NCBI RefSeq assembly: GCF_030440575.1
Contig: NZ_CP047189.1
Span: 1,674,001-1,738,000 of the forward strand
Reading direction: 5' to 3'
DNA: 64,000 bases
From: Corynebacterium ciconiae DSM 44920
GTDB lineage: Bacteria; Actinomycetota; Actinomycetes; Mycobacteriales; Mycobacteriaceae
In this document: in pieces, positions 1 through 9,289 of the stretch
Numbering within the stretch: position 1 is the stretch's first letter
Layout: each line of letters begins with the position of its first letter
Translations under genes and position numbers: made by a program
Notes under the pieces: model-generated
What the model was told of the DNA's origin: nothing
Database searches by the model: none
The model's input: only the letters and a program-made list of their open reading frames with translations

Positions 1-488
1 AACGAGGCTGCCCCCGCCACGGCAGTGGCGGCTTCTTCTATCCCCTCCACCTCTGCAGCGAGTTCCTTCTTATCGTTATTTCCCGTCATCCAGGACGCAG
101 CGCCCACGATGAGCGCTACCACGAGGCCAATTCCGAGCCCGAGAAGAAAAGGTTTCGCGGCCATCCCGTTGCCGGAACCACCGGCCAGTGCAGCACCACT
201 GGGGCCACCGGGGCCACCGGGGCCACCCTGCCCTGGGGCGGGAGTGGCGGGCGAAGCCCACTGCTGCCCTTGCGGTGGAACTGGCTGCCCAGGGTTTCCT
301 GCCGGCTGATACCCGTCGTTACCTTGGGGTCCTTGGCTACCTGGATGGCCAGGTTGGCCCTGCGGTACTTGTTGGCCCTGCGGTACTTGTTGGCCCTGCG
401 GTGCTTGCTGGCTATACGGGCCTGGCTGGCCCTGTCGCGCGTTATGGGGCCCGTCGTCTGGACCGTTCCACGGATTCTGGGGAGGCAT
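1..488 (-). CDS. Pro/Gln/Gly-rich single-span membrane protein, N-terminal part (runs off left edge)
   Basis: Reading the minus strand from the ATG at 488 gives about 162 codons with no stop before the window edge, so this is the N-terminal part of a longer protein. An AAGGAGAG ribosome binding site lies just upstream. The first ~110 residues are a low-complexity cytoplasmic tail with three PQGQQV-type units followed by GGP repeats. A hydrophobic segment then follows (about residues 119-140, from PFLLGLGIGL), and after it a charged region (NDKKELAAEVEGIEE). This layout is common in actinobacterial membrane-anchored proteins whose functional domain follows the single span. The functional domain is outside the window, so I give no function. 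Confidence 0.75.
   Translation of the reverse strand, partial: MPPQNPWNGPDDGPHNARQGQPGPYSQQAPQGQQVPQGQQVPQGQPGHPGSQGPQGNDGYQPAGNPGQPVPPQGQQWASPATPAPGQGGPGGPGGPSGAALAGGSGNGMAAKPFLLGLGIGLVVALIVGAASWMTGNNDKKELAAEVEGIEEAATAVAGAAS
199..411. repeat. In-frame tandem repeats in the Pro/Gln/Gly-rich tail
   Basis: Three 18-bp units (358-375, 376-393, 394-411; consensus ccctgcggtacttgttgg) encode the PQGQQV repeats. A 9-bp unit (ggggccacc) is repeated three times near 199-227 and encodes GGP. The first two 18-bp units are identical, which suggests recent slippage; the third has two changes. Confidence 0.8.
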
Positions 489-747
489 GGACTCTCCTTA
501 GTGTTCTTCGGATGGTCGTGTCAGCACGCTGTGCCGGTGGCACCAACAGCCATACGGCGGTGCGTACTCTGTGCGGCGGCGAGACTAGGGATAGTTTCAG
601 CCACTAAAGCGCAGTGTAGCGCCCGTCACAGATCATCGCAGGGGATATGCCTGCCGATACTTCACGGCTGAGCGCGCGCCGCCGCGCCACTACAAAAGGA
701 AGAAGTGTCTTCAGAGAAGATCCCAGAAGTTGAGAAATGGTGAAGGG
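489..747. other. Intergenic region upstream of the left-edge gene
   Basis: About 260 bases between the start of the left-edge gene and the stop of the next minus-strand gene. It should hold the promoter of the left-edge gene. I see no RNA gene, no convincing terminator and no plausible short CDS; the plus-strand ORFs that cross it are out-of-frame readings of the repeat-rich gene. Confidence 0.4.
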
Positions 748-1149
748 TTAGGGGCGCACCTGCACGGTCCACGGGTAGCGCGCCGGTACTTCGAAGGCCC
801 GCTCGTTTTCGAGAGCGGCGGGATCGCGCGGCAGGGCGGCCGCGGGAGTGAACAGCCGTGACAGCGCCATGACAAGACCATTTAAGGAATGGGCGGGCCG
901 TTCGATCTCGAGGATCATGCGGATCACTTCGGCGTCGGCAAGCTCGATGCCGTCGTGCTGTTCGGCATAGGTATCTCGCAGGGTCTGCTCCACCCCCTCA
1001 ACGAGGGCGGGGGCGTGCTCCACAGCGCGCAGCTGCGCTTCGCCTACCTTATTGTGCTCGACGAGCCGGGAAAGAAGCAGTTCACAGCGTTGGGTGAGCT
1101 CGGGGATCTCTGCTGTGGGAACGAGACAATCGAAGATGACCTGTGCCAT
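748..1149 (-). CDS. Conserved hypothetical protein, 133 aa
   Basis: A compact, mostly helical soluble protein (MAQVIFDCLVPTAEIPE...) with no signal peptide or membrane span. I do not recognise a family. The ATG at 1149 lies 42 bases from the divergent start of the DUF4921 gene, so the two genes probably share a promoter region. The codon pattern fits the neighbourhood, and the competing plus-strand ORF over the same stretch is only the upstream extension of the DUF4921 frame. Function unknown. Confidence 0.6.
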   Translation of the reverse strand: MAQVIFDCLVPTAEIPELTQRCELLLSRLVEHNKVGEAQLRAVEHAPALVEGVEQTLRDTYAEQHDGIELADAEVIRMILEIERPAHSLNGLVMALSRLFTPAAALPRDPAALENERAFEVPARYPWTVQVRP

Positions 1150-1191
1150 GCCAGCATGCTAGCCGATGGCGCAGCTAATACGCTAGAGTTC
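1150..1191. promoter_or_regulatory. Short divergent promoter region
   Basis: The 42-base gap between two divergent starts contains TAATAC at 1176-1181, 10 bases before the ATG at 1192. This is compatible with a -10 box giving an almost leaderless transcript for the DUF4921 gene. On the other strand TATTAG overlaps the same site. This is read by eye only. Confidence 0.35.
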
Positions 1192-2526
1192 ATGAGCTCT
1201 CCTATGTATTCCCGCCCCGCCCCGCTGCAGACCATGGCGGACGGCACGATCAAGCAGATCAATCCGTTCTCCGGCACGGAGGTGTGGACGGTGCCGGGCC
1301 GTGGCAATCGACCGCTGTCGGTGCCCACGGTTGATCCCGCCCCGCTGCGTCCGGAGGATCGGGATTCCTCGTGCGCCTTTGGGGCGGCGCGCCAGCTGGA
1401 CACCCCGCCAGAGAAGTCCCGCATTGTGCGCACGGCTCAGGGGTGGGAGATCAAGCGCGGGCTGCTACCGAGTGAGCTGGATGATGATTATGCGTTTCGC
1501 CGCGTGCCGAATCTCTTCGAGATTTTGTCCTTTGATTATTGGCAGGCCAATTATGACCTCGCTATTGATGAGGACATCTCGCAGCGCATGCACACCTATC
1601 TCGCCGATCCAGCCGGGCGCGAGCATGTGCTCAACATCGTGCGCACTCGGCTGCGCGCCTCCGGCATTCCGGAAGCGGAGGTTATGGCCACCACCGAGGA
1701 GGACCTGCTGGCTAAAGCACCCGGCTATTTTGCTGGTGGGCACGATGTGATCATTGGCCGCCGCCACTTCACCGAGGATGCCACTGACACCTCGCAGTTG
1801 GCCTCGTCTGGCACTCTCAGCGTGGACGAGCACCGCGCTTTCATTCGTTTCACCGTGGACTCGATGGAGGATCTCTACCGGCATAATCGCTACGCCCCCT
1901 ATGTGGCGGTGTTCCAGAACTGGTTGAAGCCGGCGGGAGCCTCCTTCGATCACCTGCATAAGCAGCTGGTAGCCATCGATGATCGCGGCGTACAGGCCGA
2001 GAGTGAGATTCAGCGGCTGCGCTCGAATCCCAATATGTATAACGAATGGGCCGTCGATTATGCCCACCGCCACAACTTGGTGATTGCAGAGAATGATCAC
2101 GCTGTGTGCTTCGCCGGGTTTGGCCACCGCTACCCCACTTTGGAGATCTTTTCTAAGTCCGCGAGGTCTGAGCCGTGGAATCACACCGAGGATGAGCGCG
2201 ATGGCATGAGTGATCTCATCCACGCCTGTCACGCTGCCACCGGCGCGGACGTGCCCTGCAATGAGGAATGGCACCACAAGCCGATCAATCTGGACCTACC
2301 GATGCCGTGGCGCGTGATGATCAAGTGGCGCGTATCCACCCTTGCTGGCTTTGAGGGCGGCACCAAGATTTATCTCAACACCATGTCCCCCTATACAGTG
2401 CGGGACCGGGTGGTCTCCCAGCTGTATAAGCTGCGCGCTGATTCCAAGGTGGCGTCCACGCTACGCATTGCCACCGAGGTGAATCTGCGGCCGAACGCAC
2501 TGCGCTACACCCCCTCCCTGCCCTAG
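1192..2526 (+). CDS. DUF4921 family protein (GalT/HIT-like)
   Basis: About 444 aa. The sequence after the start (SAPLQTMADGTIKQINPFSG-type opening, then GRGNRPLS) matches my recollection of the DUF4921 family of actinobacteria. The frame is open further upstream to 889, but that part overlaps the divergent gene, so I chose the ATG at 1192 (1204 is also possible). Around residue 250 the protein reads ASFDHLHKQLVAID. An H-x-H-x-Q pattern of this kind is typical of the HIT superfamily, including galactose-1-phosphate uridylyltransferases, so a nucleotidyltransferase or hydrolase fold is likely. The substrate is unknown. The gene stands alone, convergent with ychF. Confidence 0.7.
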   Translation: MSSPMYSRPAPLQTMADGTIKQINPFSGTEVWTVPGRGNRPLSVPTVDPAPLRPEDRDSSCAFGAARQLDTPPEKSRIVRTAQGWEIKRGLLPSELDDDYAFRRVPNLFEILSFDYWQANYDLAIDEDISQRMHTYLADPAGREHVLNIVRTRLRASGIPEAEVMATTEEDLLAKAPGYFAGGHDVIIGRRHFTEDATDTSQLASSGTLSVDEHRAFIRFTVDSMEDLYRHNRYAPYVAVFQNWLKPAGASFDHLHKQLVAIDDRGVQAESEIQRLRSNPNMYNEWAVDYAHRHNLVIAENDHAVCFAGFGHRYPTLEIFSKSARSEPWNHTEDERDGMSDLIHACHAATGADVPCNEEWHHKPINLDLPMPWRVMIKWRVSTLAGFEGGTKIYLNTMSPYTVRDRVVSQLYKLRADSKVASTLRIATEVNLRPNALRYTPSLP

Positions 2527-2672
2527 GGGTAGCTCCCAGCGGGCCGTGCCGCCTTAGGCGTGTTCACGCCGTCCTGTCCCAGGCAAGTCGATGTTATCGT
2601 CGCGCTGGCACAGAAGCACGTGGGCTCCGATCGCTGCATCATCGCCGTAGCGAGCGCTACACACCCGTAGCT

Positions 2673-3758
2673 TTAGACGTTGAACTTAAACTCCACCACA
2701 TCGCCATCGGCCATGATGTAGTCCTTGCCCTCCTGCCGGACCTTGCCCTTGGCGCGCGCCTCGGCCATGGAGCCGGCAGCGGCTAGATCGTCGAAGGAAA
2801 CGATCTCTGCCTTGATAAAGCCCTTCTCGAAGTCGGTGTGAATGACTCCCGCAGCTTGGGGCGCGGTATCGCCCTTGTGGATAGTCCACGCGCGGGCTTC
2901 TTTCGGCCCAGCGGTGAGGTAGGTCTGCAGCCCAAGGGTCTCAAAGCCGGCGCGGGCCAAAGAGGCAAGCCCTGGCTCGTCCTGGCCCACACTTTCGAGC
3001 AACTCTGCTGCCTCTTCCTCGTCGAGCTCCAACAGCTCGGCCTCGGTCTTGGCATCGAGGAATACACAGTCCGCGGGAGCAACGAGATCGCGCAACTCCT
3101 GCTTGCGGGCATCGTCGCTCAGCACGTCCTCGTCGGCGTTAAACACGTAAAGGAAGGGCTTGGAAGTAAGGAAGTGCAGCTCGCGGAGCAGAGCAAGGTC
3201 CACTTCCCCAGCCACCGAGGCTGCGAAGAGGGTGCGGTCATCTTCGAGGATCTCTTGTGCCTTCTTCACCTCGGCCACCATCGGCGCCTTGTCTTTATCC
3301 TTCTTGGCTTCCTTCTCCAGCCGCGGCAAGGCCTTCTCGATGGTCTGCAGATCAGCCAAGATCAGCTCGGTTTCAATCACCGAAATGTCCGAGCGAGGAT
3401 CGATAGTGCCATCCACATGGATCACGTTCTCATCGGAGAAGGCGCGCACCACCTGGCAGATGGCGTCGGCTTCGCGGATATTGGCGAGGAACTTATTGCC
3501 CAAGCCCTCGCCCTCGGAAGCGCCTTTGACGATGCCGGCGATGTCCACGAAGGACACCGTAGCGGGAAGGATGCGCTCGGAGTGAAAGATCTCAGCGAGG
3601 GTCTTCAGACGGGCATCAGGCAGCTCCACCAAGCCCACATTGGGCTCGATGGTGGCGAAGGGGTAGTTCGCAGCTAGCACGTCGTTGCGGGTCAGGGCAT
3701 TAAACAGCGTGGACTTGCCCACATTGGGCAGGCCGACGATTCCAAGTGTAAGGCTCAC
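2673..3758 (-). CDS. ychF: Redox-regulated ATPase YchF
   Basis: 361 aa, full length for the Obg-related YchF/OLA1 family. The N-terminus has the P-loop GLPNVGKS (residues 9-16), a [18 protein letters not shown]3 region, and NADE in place of the usual NKxD. The NxxE form is the reason YchF prefers ATP over GTP. The C-terminal TGS domain is present ([20 protein letters not shown] and [21 protein letters not shown]). The family binds ribosomes and is linked to stress responses and translation quality. The gene is monocistronic, convergent with the DUF4921 gene and divergent from the AI-2E gene. Confidence 0.95.
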   Translation of the reverse strand: MSLTLGIVGLPNVGKSTLFNALTRNDVLAANYPFATIEPNVGLVELPDARLKTLAEIFHSERILPATVSFVDIAGIVKGASEGEGLGNKFLANIREADAICQVVRAFSDENVIHVDGTIDPRSDISVIETELILADLQTIEKALPRLEKEAKKDKDKAPMVAEVKKAQEILEDDRTLFAASVAGEVDLALLRELHFLTSKPFLYVFNADEDVLSDDARKQELRDLVAPADCVFLDAKTEAELLELDEEEAAELLESVGQDEPGLASLARAGFETLGLQTYLTAGPKEARAWTIHKGDTAPQAAGVIHTDFEKGFIKAEIVSFDDLAAAGSMAEARAKGKVRQEGKDYIMADGDVVEFKFNV

Positions 3759-3863
3759 GAGGCCTAATCCTAACAGCCGCCCAGCTCGGCTTCGGTGAGG
3801 TGTGCGGGGATAAAGAATGCCCTGAGATGAACTCAGGTCTCATGGTTTCGCCCGAGAGGTTTT

Positions 3864-5300
3864 TTGGGCAAGATAAAGAATGTGAGCACATCCACTAATG
3901 ACGGCAGCGATTCCGCCCACCCACACGATGAATCGGCTACGAGCCGCGCGGATAACCCCACGCCCCTCGACGATGACGCATCGAGCACCTTCGAGGAGCT
4001 GGAGTCCGATCCCACTGATCGCTCCGACGTGATCTCGGAATTGATCAAAGATTTCGCCTGGTGGTGCGTACGCATCCTCATCATCTTCGCCACCGCGCTA
4101 GGTGCCGGCTGGCTTGTGACTCAATTCTGGCAGGGACTGCTCCCCCTCATCCTCGCTCTGCTCGTAGCCTCGGTGCTGGTTGGCCCAACCAAGAAGCTAC
4201 GTGCCCTCGGAGTACCGGCGGGGTTGGCGGCCATTGTGGTTTTGCTGTGTGCTGTGGCGATTCTCGCGGCGATCATTTCCTTCATCGCCCCGTCGATGAT
4301 TCGACAGTCGCAAACCCTCTATCTTCAAACCCTCGAAGCGGTGCAACGTTTTCAGTTGTGGCTCCAGGGCCCGCCGTTAAACCTGCGGGAGCAAGATCTC
4401 ACCGAGGCCTTCCAGTCCGGCACGAAGTGGTTGCAAGAACAATCCGGCAATATCGCCGGTGAACTTTTCGCTGGGCTTGGTGCTGCGGCATCCGTCATGC
4501 TCACCTTGGTGGTCGTCTTGGTGCTGACCTTCTTCTTCCTCAAAGATGGCGACCGTTTCTTGCCCTGGATGCGCAGTTTCACCGGGCGGCGCATGGGCTG
4601 GCACCTCACCGAGCTGCTTACCCGCATTTGGGTCACGCTCTCTGGCTACATCCGCGTGCAGGCGGTGGTCTCGTTTATCGATGCCTTCTTCATCGGCCTA
4701 GGACTAGTGGTGGTGGGCGTTCCGCTCGCCCTCGCGCTAGCTGTTTTGACATTCCTGGCGGGCTTTATCCCCATCGTGGGCGCCTTTGTTGCCGGTGCGC
4801 TTGCCGTGGTGGTTGCCTTGGTCTCGCTCGGTATCAAGCAGGCGATCATCATCCTGCTCATCGTGCTCGCAGTCCAGCAGCTCGAGGGCAATGTGTTGCA
4901 GCCGATGCTGCAGTCAAAGGCAATGAACCTTCACCCTGTGATCGTGCTGGTGTCTGTCACCATCGGCGGCAGCTTGTTCAGCATCATCGGTGCTTTCCTT
5001 GCCGTCCCCTTCGCCGCCACCGTGGCTGTGATCCTGCGCTATATCTCGGACGTGGTGGCCCTACGCTCTGGGGAGAAACGCGCCGAGGACATCACGTTTA
5101 TGACCCAGCAGGGCTCGATCTCGGGTAAACACACCGAGGAAGAGGCCCGCGAACGGCGCACCCGCTTGCTCACACTTCCCCTGCGTTTCACCACCGACAC
5201 CAGGCGCGAGGGCACCGAGCAGCGCAGCGGTAGCGCAGTCTCGTTTAAAGAAACACCCAATCTCATCGCACACTTATTCGATAATCGCCGTAAGAAGTAA
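3864..5300 (+). CDS. AI-2E family transporter (UPF0118-type membrane protein)
   Basis: About 478 aa. A charged, Ser/Asp-rich N-terminal tail of ~65 residues is followed by the hydrophobic core of the AI-2E/PerM family: a helical pair near residues 75-115, a long amphipathic stretch (residues ~140-205), then four to five spans including FLAGFIPIVGAFVAGALAVV and IGGSLFSIIGAFLAVPFAA. The C-terminal ~80 residues are a polar tail. The TTG at 3864 is preceded by GAGAGGT; a GTG at 3882 is an alternative start. Family members export small molecules or ions (AI-2, Na+/Li+ with H+), but the substrate cannot be read from sequence. Confidence 0.85.
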   Translation: MGKIKNVSTSTNDGSDSAHPHDESATSRADNPTPLDDDASSTFEELESDPTDRSDVISELIKDFAWWCVRILIIFATALGAGWLVTQFWQGLLPLILALLVASVLVGPTKKLRALGVPAGLAAIVVLLCAVAILAAIISFIAPSMIRQSQTLYLQTLEAVQRFQLWLQGPPLNLREQDLTEAFQSGTKWLQEQSGNIAGELFAGLGAAASVMLTLVVVLVLTFFFLKDGDRFLPWMRSFTGRRMGWHLTELLTRIWVTLSGYIRVQAVVSFIDAFFIGLGLVVVGVPLALALAVLTFLAGFIPIVGAFVAGALAVVVALVSLGIKQAIIILLIVLAVQQLEGNVLQPMLQSKAMNLHPVIVLVSVTIGGSLFSIIGAFLAVPFAATVAVILRYISDVVALRSGEKRAEDITFMTQQGSISGKHTEEEARERRTRLLTLPLRFTTDTRREGTEQRSGSAVSFKETPNLIAHLFDNRRKK

Positions 5301-5338
5301 CAAAAAGGGGTCCGGCTCAGTCTCTACAGTGGTGAGCC

Positions 5339-6520
5339 ATGAATAGCTTCGCCGCGCTCCTGCTTGCTCTCATTGCCTTGGTTGTTGGCCTCGTCTTGGG
5401 CTGGATAGCCCGCGGAGCCCTCAGTGCAGAGACTCTCAGCGGCGAAAACCCAGCCCATTCCGCTGGTAGCCGCGAGCTCGAGTCTGCGGATGCACACCAG
5501 CCTGGGCTTAGCCCTGCCCCCGCCTCCCTCGAGCCTCAGCTCGCCCCCATTCACGCCACCATGTCTGCGTTGAGTGAGCATGTGAGTCAGATGGAGCGTC
5601 GACAAGCGCAAGCCCATGCTGAATTCAACAGCCACCTGCACACAATGCTGCGCACCTCGGCGAGACTGTCGGACCACACCTCCAAACTGGTCACCGCACT
5701 GCAGAATCCCACGGTGAGGGGACGATGGGGAGAGGTGCAATTGGAGCGGGTGGTAGAGCTAGCCGGGATGGTCAAACACGTGGATTTTGATACTCAAACC
5801 ACCACCAGCGCTAACGGCAGCCGAGTCCGCCCGGACATGGTTATCCACCTTTCCGGTGGCCGGCACATCGTGGTCGATGCCAAGGCGCCCTACAGCGCCT
5901 ATCTCGATGCCCTCGAAACCACAGATCCGGAAGAACACGCCGGCTACCTAAGGCGCCATGCCCACCTTCTCCGGAGCCACGTCACGGCCCTGTCGAGCAA
6001 GGAGTATCAGTCGGCGTTTCAGCCCACACCCGAGTTTGTGGTGCTCTTTGTCCCGGCGGATCCTTTCCTCGATGCCGCCCTCGGTGCCGATCCAGAGCTT
6101 TTGGAGTACGCCTTCTCCCGTGACATCGTGCTTGCCACCCCTTCTACTTTGATGGCGTTGCTACGCACCGTGGCTTTGGGATGGCAGCACTACGAGGTTT
6201 CTGAACAAGCGGCTGCGATCCAACAGGTGGGCGATGAGCTATACCGGCGCTTAGGCACCATGACGGAGCATTTCGCCCGAATGGGCGCCAGCCTAGAGAA
6301 ATCGGTGGACACCTACAACGCCGCCATGGCTTCTCTCGACTCCCGAGTGCTCGTGAGCGCTCGCAAACTTAAGGAGACCTATGGCCTCGGCGGATCATCG
6401 CGGGCGGTCTCTGCCCCACACGAGATCCGCACCTCCCCCGCCCCGCCACGGCATGCAGCTCAACAGGATTATCCTCGTGCGCAGGGGTTGCGTGGAACAA
6501 ACAGCGGCTTGACAGACTAA
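5339..6520 (+). CDS. rmuC: DNA recombination protein RmuC homolog
   Basis: 393 aa. One N-terminal membrane span (ALLLALIALVVGLVLGWIA), then a helical segment (residues ~60-125) expected to be coiled coil. The RmuC nuclease-like domain follows, with GRWGEVQLERVVELAGM, the acidic VVDAKAPYSAYLDAL and FVPADPFLDAAL. The family limits DNA inversions and is a predicted PD-(D/E)xK-like endonuclease; the Asp-x-Lys of VVDAKAP fits that core. The start ATG lies 38 bases after the AI-2E stop, so the two genes may be co-transcribed. The C-terminal ~50 residues are a disordered tail. Confidence 0.9.
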   Translation: MNSFAALLLALIALVVGLVLGWIARGALSAETLSGENPAHSAGSRELESADAHQPGLSPAPASLEPQLAPIHATMSALSEHVSQMERRQAQAHAEFNSHLHTMLRTSARLSDHTSKLVTALQNPTVRGRWGEVQLERVVELAGMVKHVDFDTQTTTSANGSRVRPDMVIHLSGGRHIVVDAKAPYSAYLDALETTDPEEHAGYLRRHAHLLRSHVTALSSKEYQSAFQPTPEFVVLFVPADPFLDAALGADPELLEYAFSRDIVLATPSTLMALLRTVALGWQHYEVSEQAAAIQQVGDELYRRLGTMTEHFARMGASLEKSVDTYNAAMASLDSRVLVSARKLKETYGLGGSSRAVSAPHEIRTSPAPPRHAAQQDYPRAQGLRGTNSGLTD

Positions 6521-6607
6521 AACTGGTGACTCAGAGAAGCCTGAGCGCAACGGGGTGGCGGTGTCTCTCGTGGATTAACACGTGGTGAATGGGTAAGATA
6601 TCGGTTC

Positions 6608-7948
6608 GTGCCAACCCAGCCACGACATAATCCCTCAGCCCACCGCCACTCTTCACCGCGCGGTGGTTTTTCGGGTTTGCCCACGTGGTCATCCACATCG
6701 ATCCTGCTTGCGTCCATCGTGACTGGGCTCGTGATCAGCCTCAACCAGCACACATTGGGCACGCTCTACCTCATGGCTTTCGCCATCGGCGCCCTTGTCA
6801 CTGTGCTGCTCGTGGAACCTCGTGGCCTGACCCTCACCGTGGCGCAAATTCCGGTGATCTTCGGTATTGCGACTCCATTCGCCGCGCTCATGCTGAACAA
6901 ATCCAATTCGCTCAGCGGTGGCGACGGGCGTTTGTCCAAGACAGAGCTCTTGACTCTGATCTACCCCTTGGCGCAGTTCTTCCCCACCCTCATCGTGGTG
7001 ACACTCAGCGTCATCGCCGTAGCGGTGCTGCGCTATCTGCATCATCGTCGAAACAACATAAAACTCGAGCGCAAGCTCAGCGCCCAGCGCAAACGAGCTA
7101 GCGACTCCGATCGCCGTAATCTCACCACCACCGCACGCGCCCGCGAGGCGGCGAACCGATCTCGCCGCTACCGCGGCGAGTCCGGCAGCTCGGAAGTGAC
7201 GGTAGAGGATCTGCTCAAACGCAGCCGTTCGGATCTAATGGAGCCCGAGGAGCGGATCGCCCCTCGCGAGCCTCATCCGCCGCGGGAACAGCGGGAAGCC
7301 CACTCGCCGCGGGAACAGCGCGAGCCCCGCCACCCGGAGCCGCCGCGCCGCGGACATGATGCCGAGGAGATCCGCTCTCCGCGCGTGCCCCGCCCCCACG
7401 CTCCGAGCCCTCAGCACCCGACTGGCTATAACGTCAGCGATCTTGACGAGGCCGCTACTCACGGTTCGCACCGTGCCCACTCGGAGCCGCGCCCAGCCCC
7501 CTCGCGCCGGCCCCACCCTGGAGAGCGCAAGGACAGCCCAGCCCGCGGGGATGCGCAGCTGCATCGTACCCGCCGCGTCCGCCGCCCGGACCACGAGAAT
7601 CGCTTCCGTCGCCTCGAGCGCGAAGAACGCGGCCGCAGCGACTCTGCCCGCTCTTCCCGAATCAGCCGGGAACCCCGCGCCTCCCGCGACTTCAGCACGA
7701 CCCGGCAGGATGAGCTGCGCCCTAGGCCGCATTCTGAGGGCTACCGCTCCGAACAGCGGGGGGTCCACAATGCGCAGCGACACCCGCGCGTTCAGCGCGA
7801 CCCTCAAGGCCCGCGCGAACCACGCAACCCCCGTGCCTCCCGTAGCCCTCGGGGCGCGCGCCGCGAGGTGCGCCGTGATTCCTTTACTGTTCGGCCTGAG
7901 GACGCGGATTCCTATGGCTTTCGCACTCACCCGCCGAGGGAGCGCTAG
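6608..7948 (+). CDS. DUF6542 membrane protein with a long Arg/Pro-rich tail
   Basis: 446 aa, GTG start. The N-terminal ~140 residues contain four predicted spans (around SILLASIVTGLVISL, LMAFAIGALVTVLLV, QIPVIFGIATPFAAL and FFPTLIVVTLSVIAVAVL), typical of the DUF6542 family of corynebacteria. The remaining ~300 residues are strikingly rich in Arg, Pro, Glu and Ser, with imperfect repeats such as PPREQREAHSPREQRE, and should be disordered and strongly basic in the cytoplasm. I infer a scaffold or nucleic-acid/envelope-proximal role from composition only. The long overlapping minus-strand ORF is a compositional shadow. Confidence 0.75.
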   Translation: MPTQPRHNPSAHRHSSPRGGFSGLPTWSSTSILLASIVTGLVISLNQHTLGTLYLMAFAIGALVTVLLVEPRGLTLTVAQIPVIFGIATPFAALMLNKSNSLSGGDGRLSKTELLTLIYPLAQFFPTLIVVTLSVIAVAVLRYLHHRRNNIKLERKLSAQRKRASDSDRRNLTTTARAREAANRSRRYRGESGSSEVTVEDLLKRSRSDLMEPEERIAPREPHPPREQREAHSPREQREPRHPEPPRRGHDAEEIRSPRVPRPHAPSPQHPTGYNVSDLDEAATHGSHRAHSEPRPAPSRRPHPGERKDSPARGDAQLHRTRRVRRPDHENRFRRLEREERGRSDSARSSRISREPRASRDFSTTRQDELRPRPHSEGYRSEQRGVHNAQRHPRVQRDPQGPREPRNPRASRSPRGARREVRRDSFTVRPEDADSYGFRTHPPRER

Positions 7949-8040
7949 GCGGATCTCACTAGCGCTAGCTCGTCCCCTATTCACCACAGTGCCCGCACCA
8001 CCGACCCGTGTGCGGGAGGGGCGCAGTGCCGACAGGCACG

Positions 8041-8089
8041 ACAATGGGCGCCGCCCGTTCGCTACTCAAGCGGAGGCGGCGCCCGTTGT
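8041..8089. terminator. Bidirectional hairpin between DUF6542 gene and ispH
   Basis: A 15-bp stem: acaatgggcgccgcc (8041-8055) pairs with ggcggcgcccgttgt (8075-8089) with a single G-T wobble and a 19-base loop. It lies between two convergent genes and ends 15 bases before the ispH stop. No strong T-run follows on either side, so it may act through stability alone. Confidence 0.6.
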
Positions 8090-8103
8090 GGTCTACTCAA
8101 GCC

Positions 8104-9105
8104 TTAGCGCTTCTGGGTGCGATCGCTGGGGCGCAGTACCCGCGGCAGGGAGAAAACGATCTTTTCCTGCGCGGTGGTGACTTCTTCGGCATCTCCAAAA
8201 CCGAACTGGGCGAGGTGCTCTACAACGTGCTGAACCAGGATCTCCGGCACGGAGGCACCGGAGGTGATACCGACGGTGTTCACACCCTCCAGCCAGGCCG
8301 GGTCGATCTGGTGGGCATAGTCCACCAGGTAGGAGTGTGCGGCGCCGGCATCGAGTGCTACTTCCACGAGCCGCTTGGAGTTGGAGGAGTTCTGGGAGCC
8401 AACAACGATGATGAGCTCAGCCTGCTCCGCTACCTTTTTCACCGCCACTTGGCGATTCTGGGTGGCATAGCAGATGTCATCACTCGGCGGATTCTCTAGG
8501 TTGTCATACACCTCGTGGAGCTTGTCCACGATCTCCATGGTCTCATCGACTGAAAGGGTGGTTTGGGACAACCAGATGAGTTTTTCTTCGTGCAAGAACT
8601 CGGGCAGGGTGTTGATGCCTTCGAGCCCATCGACAAGGTGCACCACATCGGGAGCCTCCCCCGCGGTGCCTTCCACTTCCTCGTGCCCCTCGTGGCCAAT
8701 GAGGATAATGTGATAGCCCGATTTGGCGAAGCGCTTGACCTCGTTGTGCACCTTAGTCACCAACGGGCAGGTGGCATCGATGGTGTCGTGATTGCGTTCC
8801 GCGGCCGCGGCGTGCACCGCCGGGGACACACCATGGGCGGAGAACACCAGATGCGCATTCGGCGGAACCTCATCGGTGTCGTCGACAAAGATCGCACCTG
8901 CTTTAGCCAGGGTGTCGACCACGTATTTGTTGTGCACAATCTCTTTGCGCACATACACCGGGGCGCCGTATTTTTCGAGGGCGCGCTCGACGGTTTCTAC
9001 TGCCCGATCCACGCCTGCGCAATAACCGCGCGGCGAGGCCAGCAGGATTTTCTTCGTGCCAGTAGCGTCAGTGGTCGTCGCAGTGGAGATAGCAGGTGTG
9101 CTCAT
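8104..9105 (-). CDS. ispH: 4-hydroxy-3-methylbut-2-enyl diphosphate reductase
   Basis: 333 aa. This is the last enzyme of the MEP isoprenoid pathway; it reduces HMBPP to IPP and DMAPP using a [4Fe-4S] cluster. The three cluster cysteines are visible in [23 protein letters not shown] and [11 protein letters not shown], together with the HGVSP and TSGASVPE motifs. The ATG at 9105 has no clear Shine-Dalgarno and the transcript may be leaderless. It is divergent from xseA with 184 bases between the starts, the usual arrangement in this group. Confidence 0.96.
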   Translation of the reverse strand: MSTPAISTATTTDATGTKKILLASPRGYCAGVDRAVETVERALEKYGAPVYVRKEIVHNKYVVDTLAKAGAIFVDDTDEVPPNAHLVFSAHGVSPAVHAAAAERNHDTIDATCPLVTKVHNEVKRFAKSGYHIILIGHEGHEEVEGTAGEAPDVVHLVDGLEGINTLPEFLHEEKLIWLSQTTLSVDETMEIVDKLHEVYDNLENPPSDDICYATQNRQVAVKKVAEQAELIIVVGSQNSSNSKRLVEVALDAGAAHSYLVDYAHQIDPAWLEGVNTVGITSGASVPEILVQHVVEHLAQFGFGDAEEVTTAQEKIVFSLPRVLRPSDRTQKR

Positions 9106-9289
9106 GCGCTCAACAGTACTTGCCTACCGCACATCCACACCACACAGCCCATCCTTGCCCGCTACACTGGTTGTTTGTTCTTTCCCTCGCCGCAGCATCC
9201 CGTTGTCGTTGATGTGGCCCCAGATAGGGCTGTCCACGAGGTGGATGTGCGGAGAGGTGACGTCGATAAGCGTGTATGCAAAGAGGACT

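Noticed and set aside
7235-8044. 269-aa minus-strand ORF across the DUF6542 gene
   Set aside because: It is a shadow of the Arg/Pro-rich tail; Ala/Arg-rich composition, no family features, and no ribosome site.
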